Source of the DNA: Hirschia sp964352025
GTDB taxonomy: Bacteria; Pseudomonadota; Alphaproteobacteria; Caulobacterales; Hyphomonadaceae
Assembly: GCA_964352025.1 (NCBI GenBank)
Contig: CAYGPZ010000002.1
Location: 186,001-250,000, forward strand
Length of the DNA stretch: 64,000 nucleotides
Direction: 5' to 3'
Made by a program: the position numbers and the translations under genes. Positions 9,033-17,675 of the stretch are shown here, in pieces. The notes under the pieces are model-generated. The model ran no database searches. It was not told the origin of the DNA and saw nothing but the letters and a program-made list of their open reading frames with translations. Within the stretch, counting starts at the first letter, position 1, and each line of letters opens with the position of its first letter.

Positions 9033-12000
9033 CTTGCGTGTCCTTGTTTTCGCTTTGGAAGCTTTAGCCGCCAATTGAGCTTTCGTTTTAGCAGGTGCAC
9101 GAGGTTTGCGCTTGGGCTTTTCTTCCGCAATGTCATCACTTTCAGCCTTTGCGATTTCTGCGCGCGCTTCTTTTTTGAGAATTTCCTTTTGACGAGCGCT
9201 TCTTTCAGCTTGGCGTTCTAGGGTTTCTTTGAGGAAGCGCCCTGTGTGGCTTTCTTTGACTTTGATAACATCTTCAGGTGTTCCAACGGCAACGATTTGG
9301 CCGCCTCCATCACCGCCATCTGGACCAAGGTCGATAACCCAGTCTGCTGTCTTAATAACATCGAGATTATGTTCGATGACGACAACAGAATTTCCATTGT
9401 CGACGAGCTCCTGAAGAACTTCGAGAAGCTTTCGTACATCATCAAAATGAAGACCTGTGGTTGGTTCATCAAGAATATACATTGTGCGACCCGTGGCGCG
9501 ACGTGAAAGCTCCTTGGCGAGTTTAACGCGCTGAGCTTCACCACCCGACAAAGTGTTGGCTTGTTGGCCAACTTTCACATAGCCAAGTCCCACGCGGTAA
9601 AGCGTTTCCATTTTGTTGCGGATGCCTGGTACAGCGGCAAAAAAAACTTTGGCTTCTTCAACGGTCATATCCAAGACATCGGCAATGGATTTGCCTTTGT
9701 AGAGAATTTCTAGTGTCTCGCGATTATAGCGTTTTCCTTTACATTCTTCACAAGTCACATAAACATCGGGTAGGAAGTGCATCTCGATTTTAATGACACC
9801 ATCACCCTGACATGCTTCACACCGTCCGCCTTTAACGTTAAAGGAGAAGCGTCCTGCTTTATATCCTCGTGCTTTTGCTTCTGGGAGACCAGTAAACCAA
9901 TCGCGGATTGGGCCGAACGCACCTGTATATGTGGCAGGGTTGGAACGGGGTGTTCTACCAATTGGAGATTGGTCGATGTCGATGATTTTATCGAGGTGTT
10001 CTAAACCTTCCAGACTCTCATATGGCGACGGCGCAGCAGACGTATTTTGAAGTTTGCGTGCAAGTGCTTTGTAGAGTGTCTCAATGATAAGCGTCGATTT
10101 ACCACCGCCCGATACACCCGATACGCAAGTGAAGGTCGCAAGCGGAATATCAACATCGACGTTTTTAAGGTTGTTTCCGCGCGCACCTTTTAGTGAAACT
10201 GTTTTTGTACGCGTACCCCAACGGCGACGTTTGGGAATGGCTATCTCTTCAACGCCATTCAGATATTTTCCCGTAAGGCTGTTTGGATTCGCCTGAACTT
10301 CTTCTGGGGTTCCACAGGCGACAATTTCGCCGCCATGCACACCAGCGCGAGGTCCCATATCGACCACGAAATCAGCGGTGAGGATCGCGTCTTCATCATG
10401 CTCAACGACGAGAACCGAATTACCAAGATCGCGAAGATGACGAAGCGTTTCGAGTAAACGTTCATTGTCGCGTTGATGTAGGCCGATGGAGGGTTCGTCT
10501 AGTACGTATAGTACGCCTGTCAGGCCCGAACCTATTTGGCTTGCTAATCGAATGCGTTGGCTCTCTCCACCGGATAGAGTTCCAGACGCGCGAGATAGAC
10601 CCAGATAATCAAGGCCCACATCATTCAGGAATTTAAGGCGGTCCCTTATTTCCTTGAGAATACGCGTTGCTATCTCAATTTGTTGTGCAGATAGTTTGCT
10701 TTCAACATTATCGAACCAGACCTTCGCGTTTTTGATGGAAAGCTGGGTGATGTGTCCAATGTGCTCATCGCCAATTTTAACACATAAGGCTTCGGGTTTA
10801 AGACGGTAACCATCACAGGCGCGACATGGCGCGGACCCTTGGTATTTGGCAACGTCTTCACGAACCCAAGTGGAATCTGTTTCTCTCCAGCGGCGCTCAA
10901 GGTTTGGAATAACACCTTCGAAAGTTTTGGTGACTTCATAGCGGCGTGCGCCATCGTCGTAGACAAAATCAACTTCTTCTTTGTCTGTTCCGTAAAGAAT
11001 AATGTCTTGAATTTTTTTGGAGAGTTTTTTCCAAGGCGTTTCAAGTTTGAATTTGTATTTACGTGAAATCGCCCTCAAGGTTTGAATTTGGTAAGGTGAG
11101 GAAGATTTCGCCCATGGTGCGATTGCACCGCCTTCCAGTGTTTTTTCATGATCTGGCACGATAAGGTCAGGTGACATTTTGAGTTGTTCACCCAGCCCAT
11201 CACAGGATGGACACGCTCCGAACGGGTTATTGAACGAGAATAAACGCGGTTCGATCTCAGGAAGTGTGAAACCTGATTCAGGACACGAAAACTTCGATGA
11301 GTAGATAATTCTTTTGGGTTCGGTTTCGCCTTCCTCAATTTTCGCATATTCGGCGACGGCTAAACCTTCAGCTAACTCAAGCGCTGTTTCAAAGCTCTCG
11401 GAAAGTCGTTGTTTCATATTTTCGCGTACGACAACGCGATCAACAACAACGTCGATATCGTGTTTGAACTTTTTATCTAAAGTTGGCGGATCTTCTAGAT
11501 CGTAGAATTCACCATCAACCTTTACCCGGGCAAACCCTCTTTTTAGCAGGTCTGCAAATTCTTTGCGGTATTCTCCTTTGCGACCACGGACGATAGGAGC
11601 AAGAAGATAGAGGCGGGTTCCCTCTTCTAGAGCCAAAGTGCGATCAACCATTTGTGTGACGGTCTGGCTTTGGATTGGTAGGCCTGTTGCTGGAGAATAT
11701 GGGATACCAACGCGCGCCCAGAGTAGGCGCATATAGTCGTAAATCTCAGTTACGGTCGCCACGGTTGAGCGGGGATTACGAGATGTTGTCTTTTGCTCGA
11801 TCGATATGGCGGGTGATAGGCCTTCGATGGATTCAACATCTGGCTTTTGCATCAACTCTAGGAATTGGCGCGCATAGGCAGAAAGGCTTTCTACATAGCG
11901 ACGCTGGCCTTCCGCATAAATAGTATCAAAAGCAAGTGAAGATTTTCCTGATCCAGACAATCCAGTCATGACTACGAGTTCATTACGGGGAATATCTATG

Positions 12001-12065
12001 TCTACATTTTTGAGATTATGCTCTTTGGCTCCGCGAACGCGAATAGATTTTAGTTCAGTAGACAT
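9015..12065 (-). CDS. uvrA: Excinuclease ABC subunit A
   Basis: The DNA-damage recognition ATPase of nucleotide excision repair; it forms a dimer and loads UvrB. The 1016-residue protein has two ABC ATPase modules. Walker A motifs are GLSGSGKSSLAF near residue 34 and GVSGGGKSTLI in the second half. Signatures LSGGESQRIRLA and LSGGEAQRVKLA are both present. Zinc-binding Cys pairs are CPSCDGLG and CEACQGDG ... CEECKGKRY. The C-terminus carries an extra Lys/Ala-rich tail of about 60 residues. A near-match LexA box lies 73-87 bases upstream of the ATG, so SOS induction is plausible. Identification is certain. Confidence 0.98.
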   Translation of the reverse strand: MSTELKSIRVRGAKEHNLKNVDIDIPRNELVVMTGLSGSGKSSLAFDTIYAEGQRRYVESLSAYARQFLELMQKPDVESIEGLSPAISIEQKTTSRNPRSTVATVTEIYDYMRLLWARVGIPYSPATGLPIQSQTVTQMVDRTLALEEGTRLYLLAPIVRGRKGEYRKEFADLLKRGFARVKVDGEFYDLEDPPTLDKKFKHDIDVVVDRVVVRENMKQRLSESFETALELAEGLAVAEYAKIEEGETEPKRIIYSSKFSCPESGFTLPEIEPRLFSFNNPFGACPSCDGLGEQLKMSPDLIVPDHEKTLEGGAIAPWAKSSSPYQIQTLRAISRKYKFKLETPWKKLSKKIQDIILYGTDKEEVDFVYDDGARRYEVTKTFEGVIPNLERRWRETDSTWVREDVAKYQGSAPCRACDGYRLKPEALCVKIGDEHIGHITQLSIKNAKVWFDNVESKLSAQQIEIATRILKEIRDRLKFLNDVGLDYLGLSRASGTLSGGESQRIRLASQIGSGLTGVLYVLDEPSIGLHQRDNERLLETLRHLRDLGNSVLVVEHDEDAILTADFVVDMGPRAGVHGGEIVACGTPEEVQANPNSLTGKYLNGVEEIAIPKRRRWGTRTKTVSLKGARGNNLKNVDVDIPLATFTCVSGVSGGGKSTLIIETLYKALARKLQNTSAAPSPYESLEGLEHLDKIIDIDQSPIGRTPRSNPATYTGAFGPIRDWFTGLPEAKARGYKAGRFSFNVKGGRCEACQGDGVIKIEMHFLPDVYVTCEECKGKRYNRETLEILYKGKSIADVLDMTVEEAKVFFAAVPGIRNKMETLYRVGLGYVKVGQQANTLSGGEAQRVKLAKELSRRATGRTMYILDEPTTGLHFDDVRKLLEVLQELVDNGNSVVVIEHNLDVIKTADWVIDLGPDGGDGGGQIVAVGTPEDVIKVKESHTGRFLKETLERQAERSARQKEILKKEARAEIAKAESDDIAEEKPKRKPRAPAKTKAQLAAKASKAKTRTRKKKAST

Positions 12066-12386
12066 AAAAGTTGCTCTTGCCGGCAGTTGAGAGTTTCGTA
12101 CCCATTAATAAGAGGCACCAAACCATATAAGTTTGTAGAACGAAAGGGGAAAATAAAAGTTGTATAGCTAGCTTGGTCGTGGGGCCATATTTAAATGTTT
12201 AGACAGGAAATTTCATGCTCTCATATTTGCTTACATGTTTTTGTCACTAGACATATATAAATTTCGCAAATTTGGGATGCGTAAGCTTTGTTTTAAATTT
12301 CAAATACTTTTTTCATCGGGACTTATCCTTAGTCTGGTATGCCAAACATGGAATTGTCCAATGGTACTAAGTCTAGGAATTTGAAA
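12066..12386. other. Intergenic region between divergent uvrA and desaturase-family gene
   Basis: About 320 bases with no gene. The uvrA-proximal part holds a near-match LexA box. The rest is AT-rich and should contain the two divergent promoters; I could not place clear -35/-10 pairs. Confidence 0.6.
12138..12152. promoter_or_regulatory. Possible LexA (SOS) box upstream of uvrA
   Basis: GAAC, seven bases, GAAA: seven of eight positions of the alphaproteobacterial consensus GAAC-N7-GAAC (equal to GTTC-N7-GTTC). It lies 73-87 bases before the uvrA start. The imperfect match makes this tentative, but uvrA is a regular SOS gene in the group. Confidence 0.5.
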
Positions 12387-13235
12387 ATGGAATTTTCAAT
12401 CTTGCCAATTTTTAAAGCGATGCTTTTTGGCTGGATCATTCCTTTTACAATTTTTACAGCACTTTCCTTTCTGTCAAAAGGAAAAAAAGCATTCTCTTGG
12501 ACGAAAGAGCTTAAAAACAGCGCTCGAACTAATCTGACATTATATCTCACAAATTTTGTTCTGCTAACTTTGGTTTTCCAGAACCAAAATATTCTAAGTG
12601 GGAGCTGGGAACGCCTAGGTTTACCAACGTTGGATGCTTCTATATGGGAGCACATTCCAGTATGGGGCGTGGTATGTGTTATCATTGTAGCGAATGATTT
12701 TATCAATTACTGGAACCATCGCCTGATGCATTCAAGCGTTCTCTGGGATATGCACAGTGTTCATCACTCAGATCAAAATATGAACTTTACGACGGCTTAC
12801 CGTGTTCACTATCTAGAGCCATTGTTTATGAAATTTACTTTCATTATAGGTGCCTCTTGGCTTGGCCTTCCTGATGTTGCGGTCGTTCTTCCATTCGTCC
12901 TTATTGGCCTACACAATTCCTATGTTCATGTTGATATCGATTGGGGGCATGGCCCTTTTGCGAAAGTTATTGCTTCTCCAAGATATCATCGTTGGCATCA
13001 TGCGGATCACCCCGAGGCGATTAATAAAAACTTCGCTAATATTTTTCCTATCTGGGACGTCGTTTTCAAAACTTACTATTGCCCAGGAAAATGTGAGGAG
13101 CCATTGGGATTTGAGGGCGCTGAAAATCAGAATTTTGGCGCGATGTTGATTGCTCCATTTAATCCTATACTTCGATTGGCAAATCGCTATTTGAAGAACG
13201 GCAAATCAAGTACTATCAGTTCCACTGCAAGCTAA
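12387..13235 (+). CDS. Sterol desaturase / fatty acid hydroxylase family protein
   Basis: A 282-residue integral membrane di-iron protein. The eight-His pattern of the family is visible: HRLMH, HSVHH and, near the C-terminus, HRWHHADH. Hydrophobic segments flank the boxes. Members hydroxylate or desaturate sterols, carotenoids or fatty acids using O2; the substrate here is unknown. I chose the start at 12387 since AGGA stands 8 bases before it and none precedes the in-frame ATGs at 12339 and 12348. It lies between uvrA and ssb and is probably an independent unit. Confidence 0.88.
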   Translation: MEFSILPIFKAMLFGWIIPFTIFTALSFLSKGKKAFSWTKELKNSARTNLTLYLTNFVLLTLVFQNQNILSGSWERLGLPTLDASIWEHIPVWGVVCVIIVANDFINYWNHRLMHSSVLWDMHSVHHSDQNMNFTTAYRVHYLEPLFMKFTFIIGASWLGLPDVAVVLPFVLIGLHNSYVHVDIDWGHGPFAKVIASPRYHRWHHADHPEAINKNFANIFPIWDVVFKTYYCPGKCEEPLGFEGAENQNFGAMLIAPFNPILRLANRYLKNGKSSTISSTAS

Positions 13236-13275
13236 AATTTGGCATGCGCCTTTACAAAATCCACTGCTCGATATA

Positions 13276-13290
13276 GAACATATGGCGAAC
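13276..13290. promoter_or_regulatory. LexA (SOS) box upstream of ssb
   Basis: Exact GAAC-N7-GAAC, the direct-repeat operator bound by LexA in alphaproteobacteria. It lies 117-131 bases before the ssb ATG, in the gap after the desaturase-family gene. This predicts induction of ssb on DNA damage. Confidence 0.8.
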
Positions 13291-13406
13291 ATTAATCAAA
13301 AATACTGTTAACAAATGGTTTCTGGTTAATAACAGTGCTAGAACATGGCGAAGAGGGCGTATAACGTCTTCCGATTGAATGAATAGCCGAGTGGAAAGTC
13401 GATTAC

Positions 13407-13877
13407 ATGGCCGGATCAGTAAATAAAGTTATCCTCGTAGGAAATCTCGGGCGGGACCCGGAAATTCGCCAATTTCCAAATGGTGGATCTGTTGCTAGTT
13501 TTACAATTGCGACGTCTGAGAGCTGGAAAGACCGCACCTCGGGAGAGCGCAAGGAAAAAACAGAATGGCACCGTATTGCCGTTTTCTCTGAAGGATTGGT
13601 GAAAATAGTCGAACGCTATTTGAAAAAGGGTTCGAAAGTTTACATTGAAGGTCAATTGGAAACACGTAAGTGGACTGACAATACTGGACAAGAGAAATAC
13701 ACTACGGAAGTTGTTTTGCGTAACTTCGGTTCAACTCTTACAATGCTCGACGGACGTGACGGCAGTGGTCGCGGCGTAAGTGAAGATGGTGGTGGATTTG
13801 GTGGCGGTGCGCCACGCCAAGTCGATGGTCCTCGTGAAGACTTTTCTGCTGATTTGAACGATGAGATTCCATTCTAG
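13407..13877 (+). CDS. ssb: Single-stranded DNA-binding protein
   Basis: Coats single-stranded DNA in replication, recombination and repair. The 156-residue protein has the OB fold in residues 1-110 (start MAGSVNKVILVGNLGRDPE), a Gly-rich linker and the acidic C-terminal tip DLNDEIPF, which docks partner proteins. A consensus LexA box lies upstream and a terminator follows, so it is a single SOS-linked transcript. Confidence 0.98.
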   Translation: MAGSVNKVILVGNLGRDPEIRQFPNGGSVASFTIATSESWKDRTSGERKEKTEWHRIAVFSEGLVKIVERYLKKGSKVYIEGQLETRKWTDNTGQEKYTTEVVLRNFGSTLTMLDGRDGSGRGVSEDGGGFGGGAPRQVDGPREDFSADLNDEIPF

Positions 13878-13901
13878 GATTCTAGAATAGACGCATATGT
13901 G

Positions 13902-13944
13902 AAAAACGATCTTGGCTTAGAAATAGGGCTAAGGTCGTTTTTTT
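13902..13944 (+). terminator. Rho-independent terminator of ssb
   Basis: Stem of about 14 bp (AAAACGATCTTGGC with GCTAAGGTCGTTTT, G-T pairs allowed) followed by a T run; 25 bases after the ssb stop. Confidence 0.85.
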
Positions 13945-14197
13945 ATGTCTTACGTTCCTTGAAATGTCGAGAAATGAGCGGTGTTTCTCTTGTGTCTAAC
14001 AGGACACCTAAGAGTGACGAATATGTCTCTATACCCCTTAGAACTCCAAAAATGCGATTCATTGTGTAAAATAGTGCCTTTGGGAGGGCTGAACAGCACG
14101 AGAAAGTTTGTGTTTGTGACACAAACCGTCGTAAACTGTTTTTCGAATCTATAGAATCGGAGCGCAAACGTCGCGCTCGTCTTAGTAGGAATTGCGC
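13945..14197. promoter_or_regulatory. gyrA upstream region with two GANTC sites and an inverted repeat
   Basis: No gene. It contains an 8-bp inverted repeat GTTTGTGT/ACACAAAC (14106-14126) and two GANTC sites nine bases apart (14145-14149 and 14154-14158). GANTC is the CcrM methylation site of this bacterial group, and paired sites near promoters are often linked to GcrA/CcrM cell-cycle control. No exact -35/-10 pair could be fixed. Confidence 0.4.
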
Positions 14198-17107
14198 GTG
14201 TCTGACGAAACTGAAAATCCAGAGAACGAAAACCCTGAAGTAGCCAACGGGGAAGCTGGTGGTCCAGATGAACCTCAATTGCCTGTGCGGTTTGATCCGG
14301 GCGAAGAGGGTGTTTCTCCGATAAATATATCAGATGAGATGAAGAAGTCTTATCTTGACTATGCGATGAGCGTGATTGTTAGCCGTGCGCTGCCTGATGT
14401 GCGCGATGGTTTGAAACCTGTTCACCGTCGTATTCTGTTCTCAATGAACGAGCAGGGCTATACATTCGATAAAGCCTATAAAAAATCTGCGCGTGTTGTT
14501 GGTGATGTGATTGGTAAATATCACCCTCACGGTGATCAATCAGTTTATGACGCGCTTGTTCGTATGGCGCAGGACTTTTCGATGGGATTGCCTTTGCTCG
14601 ATGGGCAAGGGAATTTTGGCTCGATGGATGGCGACCCTGCGGCGGCCATGCGTTATACCGAGGTAAAACTCAAGAAGGTCGCTAACCATCTTCTAACTGA
14701 CATCGACAAAGACACAGTCAATTTTCAGGAAAACTATGATGGTTCTGAAGAAGAGCCACAAGTTCTACCAGCACGCTTCCCGAACCTATTGGTAAATGGT
14801 GGTGGTGGTATCGCCGTTGGTATGGCGACAAATATTCCACCACACAATTTAGGTGAAGTTGTCGACGCAACGATAGCGATGATTGAAGATCCAAATATTG
14901 ACGATGAAGCACTGCTTGAAATCGTTCCAGGACCTGACTTCCCGACGGGTGCCTTAATTATTGGTCGGTCTGGCTCTCGTTCTGGTCTGATGACTGGTCG
15001 TGGTTCCGTGATTATGCGGTCAAAAAGCGCGATTGAAGAGCTGAAAAACGGACGTGAAGCCCTTGTATTCACTGAGATTCCTTATCAGGTGAATAAAGCG
15101 TCGATGATTGAAAAAATCGCCGAGCTTGTACGTGATAAACGTATTGAAGGCATCGCAGATATGCGCGATGAAAGTGACCGTGATGGTGTACGTGTTGTCG
15201 TCGAAGTTAAACGCGATGCATCTCCAGAAGTGGTCCTGAATCAGCTATTCCGATATACCCAGCTGCAAACCTCGTTTGGTATGAATATGCTGGCCCTAAA
15301 TAGTGGTCGTCCGGAATTGCTTTCGCTGAAGGCTATTCTTCAGGCGTTCATTATCTTCCGTGAGGAAGTTGTTGCTCGCAGAACTAAGTTTGAGCTCAAC
15401 AAGGCACGTACGCGTGCTCACATGTTGGTTGGTCTTGCTCTAGCTGTTGCGAACATTGATGAAGTTATTCGCATTATTCGTCATTCTCCTGATCCAGCCA
15501 CAGCGCGTGCTCAATTGATGGACCGCGCTTGGGCTGCGCAAGACATGCTGCCACTTATCAACTTGATTGCGGACAGACGTACACAGGCAAATGAAGCTGG
15601 TGAAATTAGACTGTCTGAAGAACAAGCGCGTGGTATTTTGGAATTACGTCTACAACGTTTGACTGCACTTGGTCGTGATGAAATCGGCGACGAAGCTAAA
15701 GGTCTTGCCGATAAGATTGCAGACTATCTAGACATTCTTTCTTCTCGTCCGCGTGTGATGGAAATCATAAAAGAAGAATTACGCGTTGTTCGTGAAGAGT
15801 TTGCCATTCCTCGTCGTTCTCAGTTTATCGAAGCTGAGTTGGATATGGATGACGAAGCCTTTATTGAAAAAGAAGACATGGTCGTCATGTTCACGCATGG
15901 TGGATATGCGAAGAGAACCGCCCTATCAACTTATCGGACTCAGCACCGTGGTGGCCGTGGTCGCTCGGGCATGGGGACTAAAGAAGAAGATGCGGTAACA
16001 CGTTTCTTTGTTGCCAATACGCATACAGAAGTCTTGTTCTTCTCATCTACAGGAATGGTTTATAAGACCAAGGTCTGGCGGATGCCTCTAGGTACGCCTC
16101 AGTCACGAGGTAAGGCGCTTGTGAACCTATTGCCGCTGGATAAAGGTGAGACCATTACGTCGGTTATGCCTCTGCCAGAGGACGAAGAAGAGCGCGCAAA
16201 CATGAACATATTGTTTGCGACACGGTCTGGTGGTGTGCGCCGTAATAAACTGTCGGACTTCACGCAGGTGAACCGAAACGGTAAGATTGCGATGAAGTTG
16301 GATGAAGCCCAAGTAGCTGGTTCTGACGATGGTATCGTAGGCGTTCAAATTTGTTCGCCGAATGACGATGTTATGCTCACAACTGCACTTGGTCAGTGTA
16401 TTCGTTTCAAAGTTGAAGACGTGCGTGTCTTTACAGGACGAACATCTACAGGTGTGCGTGGTATTAGATTAGCTGATGGAGATGAAGTTATTTCTATGCT
16501 GGTTCTGCGTCATATGGATACCAACTCTCCGGAAGCGCGCTCTTACTTGAAGCATGCATCTGCAATGCGCCGTGCTCTTGGTGAAGAAGAAGGCGAAATT
16601 GTCTCTGAACCTGATGATGAGGAAGAAGGTGATGAAGCAGCTCTGAGTCCTGAAAGAATTGCAGAGCTTGGTGCCGCTGAAGAATTTATTCTTACCGTCA
16701 CAGAAGATGGAATGGGTAAACGCGCATCCGCATATGATTATCGTGTGACCGGACGTGGCGGAAAAGGTTTGATTGCTCATAAATTGAACGCTGGCCGCCG
16801 TCTTGCTGCCTCATTCCCGATCGAAGATAATGATGAGATCATGTTGGTGACTGATGCAGGACAACTTATTCGGACGCCGGCAAAGCAGATTCGTATAGCC
16901 GGTCGTGCCACTCAGGGTGTTAAAGTTCTGCGCACGAGTGGGGACGAACGCGTCGTTTCTGTAGAGCGTCTCGCAGAGCAAGCGGACGATGTTAATGAGG
17001 ATGTCATTGACGGAAGCCCTGAAATTGATGATGTAACTTCAGAAGGCTCAACGAATAATGAGCAAAACAATGAAAACGGTGAATCATCAGGAGACCCTGA
17101 AACTTAG
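14198..17107 (+). CDS. gyrA: DNA gyrase subunit A
   Basis: The DNA-cleaving subunit of gyrase, which introduces negative supercoils with GyrB. It has 969 residues from a GTG start; AGTAGGA lies seven bases before this GTG, whereas the in-frame TTG six bases earlier is too close to it. The catalytic Tyr is Y153 in AAAMRYTE. The quinolone region reads KYHPHGDQSVYD, so the residue matching E. coli Ser83 is Gln114; Asp118 matches Asp87. The gyrase-specific GyrA box appears as QHRGGRG (582-588), which separates it from ParC. An acidic insert near residue 800 and a long acidic tail (about residues 930-969) are present. A hairpin covers the stop codon. Confidence 0.97.
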   Translation: MSDETENPENENPEVANGEAGGPDEPQLPVRFDPGEEGVSPINISDEMKKSYLDYAMSVIVSRALPDVRDGLKPVHRRILFSMNEQGYTFDKAYKKSARVVGDVIGKYHPHGDQSVYDALVRMAQDFSMGLPLLDGQGNFGSMDGDPAAAMRYTEVKLKKVANHLLTDIDKDTVNFQENYDGSEEEPQVLPARFPNLLVNGGGGIAVGMATNIPPHNLGEVVDATIAMIEDPNIDDEALLEIVPGPDFPTGALIIGRSGSRSGLMTGRGSVIMRSKSAIEELKNGREALVFTEIPYQVNKASMIEKIAELVRDKRIEGIADMRDESDRDGVRVVVEVKRDASPEVVLNQLFRYTQLQTSFGMNMLALNSGRPELLSLKAILQAFIIFREEVVARRTKFELNKARTRAHMLVGLALAVANIDEVIRIIRHSPDPATARAQLMDRAWAAQDMLPLINLIADRRTQANEAGEIRLSEEQARGILELRLQRLTALGRDEIGDEAKGLADKIADYLDILSSRPRVMEIIKEELRVVREEFAIPRRSQFIEAELDMDDEAFIEKEDMVVMFTHGGYAKRTALSTYRTQHRGGRGRSGMGTKEEDAVTRFFVANTHTEVLFFSSTGMVYKTKVWRMPLGTPQSRGKALVNLLPLDKGETITSVMPLPEDEEERANMNILFATRSGGVRRNKLSDFTQVNRNGKIAMKLDEAQVAGSDDGIVGVQICSPNDDVMLTTALGQCIRFKVEDVRVFTGRTSTGVRGIRLADGDEVISMLVLRHMDTNSPEARSYLKHASAMRRALGEEEGEIVSEPDDEEEGDEAALSPERIAELGAAEEFILTVTEDGMGKRASAYDYRVTGRGGKGLIAHKLNAGRRLAASFPIEDNDEIMLVTDAGQLIRTPAKQIRIAGRATQGVKVLRTSGDERVVSVERLAEQADDVNEDVIDGSPEIDDVTSEGSTNNEQNNENGESSGDPET

Positions 17108-17117
17108 ATTTCAGGGT
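17094..17117 (+). terminator. Hairpin over the gyrA stop codon, possible weak terminator
   Basis: Perfect 9-bp stem ACCCTGAAA/TTTCAGGGT with a 6-base loop that contains the TAG stop. Only three T follow, so termination would be partial; it could also stabilise the 3' end. Confidence 0.45.
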
Positions 17118-17167
17118 TTGAATATGATAATTAAGCACTGTTTTCAGGTGGAAGAGGTAATGCCATC

Positions 17168-17662
17168 ATGAGAATAGGGTTGTATCCGGGTACTTTTGAT
17201 CCAATTACATTTGGTCACATGGATATCATTGGACGAGCTGTAAAGCTCGTCGATAAATTGGTGATCGGTGTCGCGGTAAATGAGGCTAAGGGGCCTTTGT
17301 TTTCCGTGGAAGATCGGGTTGAAATGGTTTTAAAAGAAACCGCTATATTTAAGGGTGATGCGGAAATCGTTGCGCAGCCTTTCGATAACCTGCTTATTCA
17401 TTTTGCGCAGGAAGTTGGAGCTAATACTATCGTTCGTGGATTAAGGGCTGTCTCGGACTTTGAGTATGAGTTTCAGATGGTTGCGATGAACCAGAAAATG
17501 AACGCTAATATTGAAACAGTCTTTCTAATGGCGGACCCGCAACATCAAGCCGTTTCATCTCGACTGGTAAAAGAGATTGCCAAACTGGATGGAACTATAG
17601 ATCTTTTCGTACCCGATGGTGTAAGCAATCGTTTGTACGCCAAGTATGGAAAAACGAAGTAG
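17168..17662 (+). CDS. coaD: Phosphopantetheine adenylyltransferase
   Basis: Catalyses the fourth step of coenzyme A synthesis, joining AMP to 4'-phosphopantetheine. The 164-residue protein has the nucleotidyltransferase motif TFGH at residues 14-17 in GLYPGTFDPITFGHMDI and the C-terminal SSRLVKEIA segment of the ISSSFVKE type. It follows gyrA and its end nearly touches the next gene, a cyclophilin, as is common in this group. Confidence 0.97.
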   Translation: MRIGLYPGTFDPITFGHMDIIGRAVKLVDKLVIGVAVNEAKGPLFSVEDRVEMVLKETAIFKGDAEIVAQPFDNLLIHFAQEVGANTIVRGLRAVSDFEYEFQMVAMNQKMNANIETVFLMADPQHQAVSSRLVKEIAKLDGTIDLFVPDGVSNRLYAKYGKTK

Positions 17663-17675
17663 AGCAGGATTTACA

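Noticed and set aside
9229..11923. Many open frames antisense to or shifted within uvrA
   Set aside because: They follow the codon pattern of uvrA, have no ribosome binding sites and resemble no proteins. The same holds for shifted frames in gyrA, mfd, rsh, trmFO and recG.
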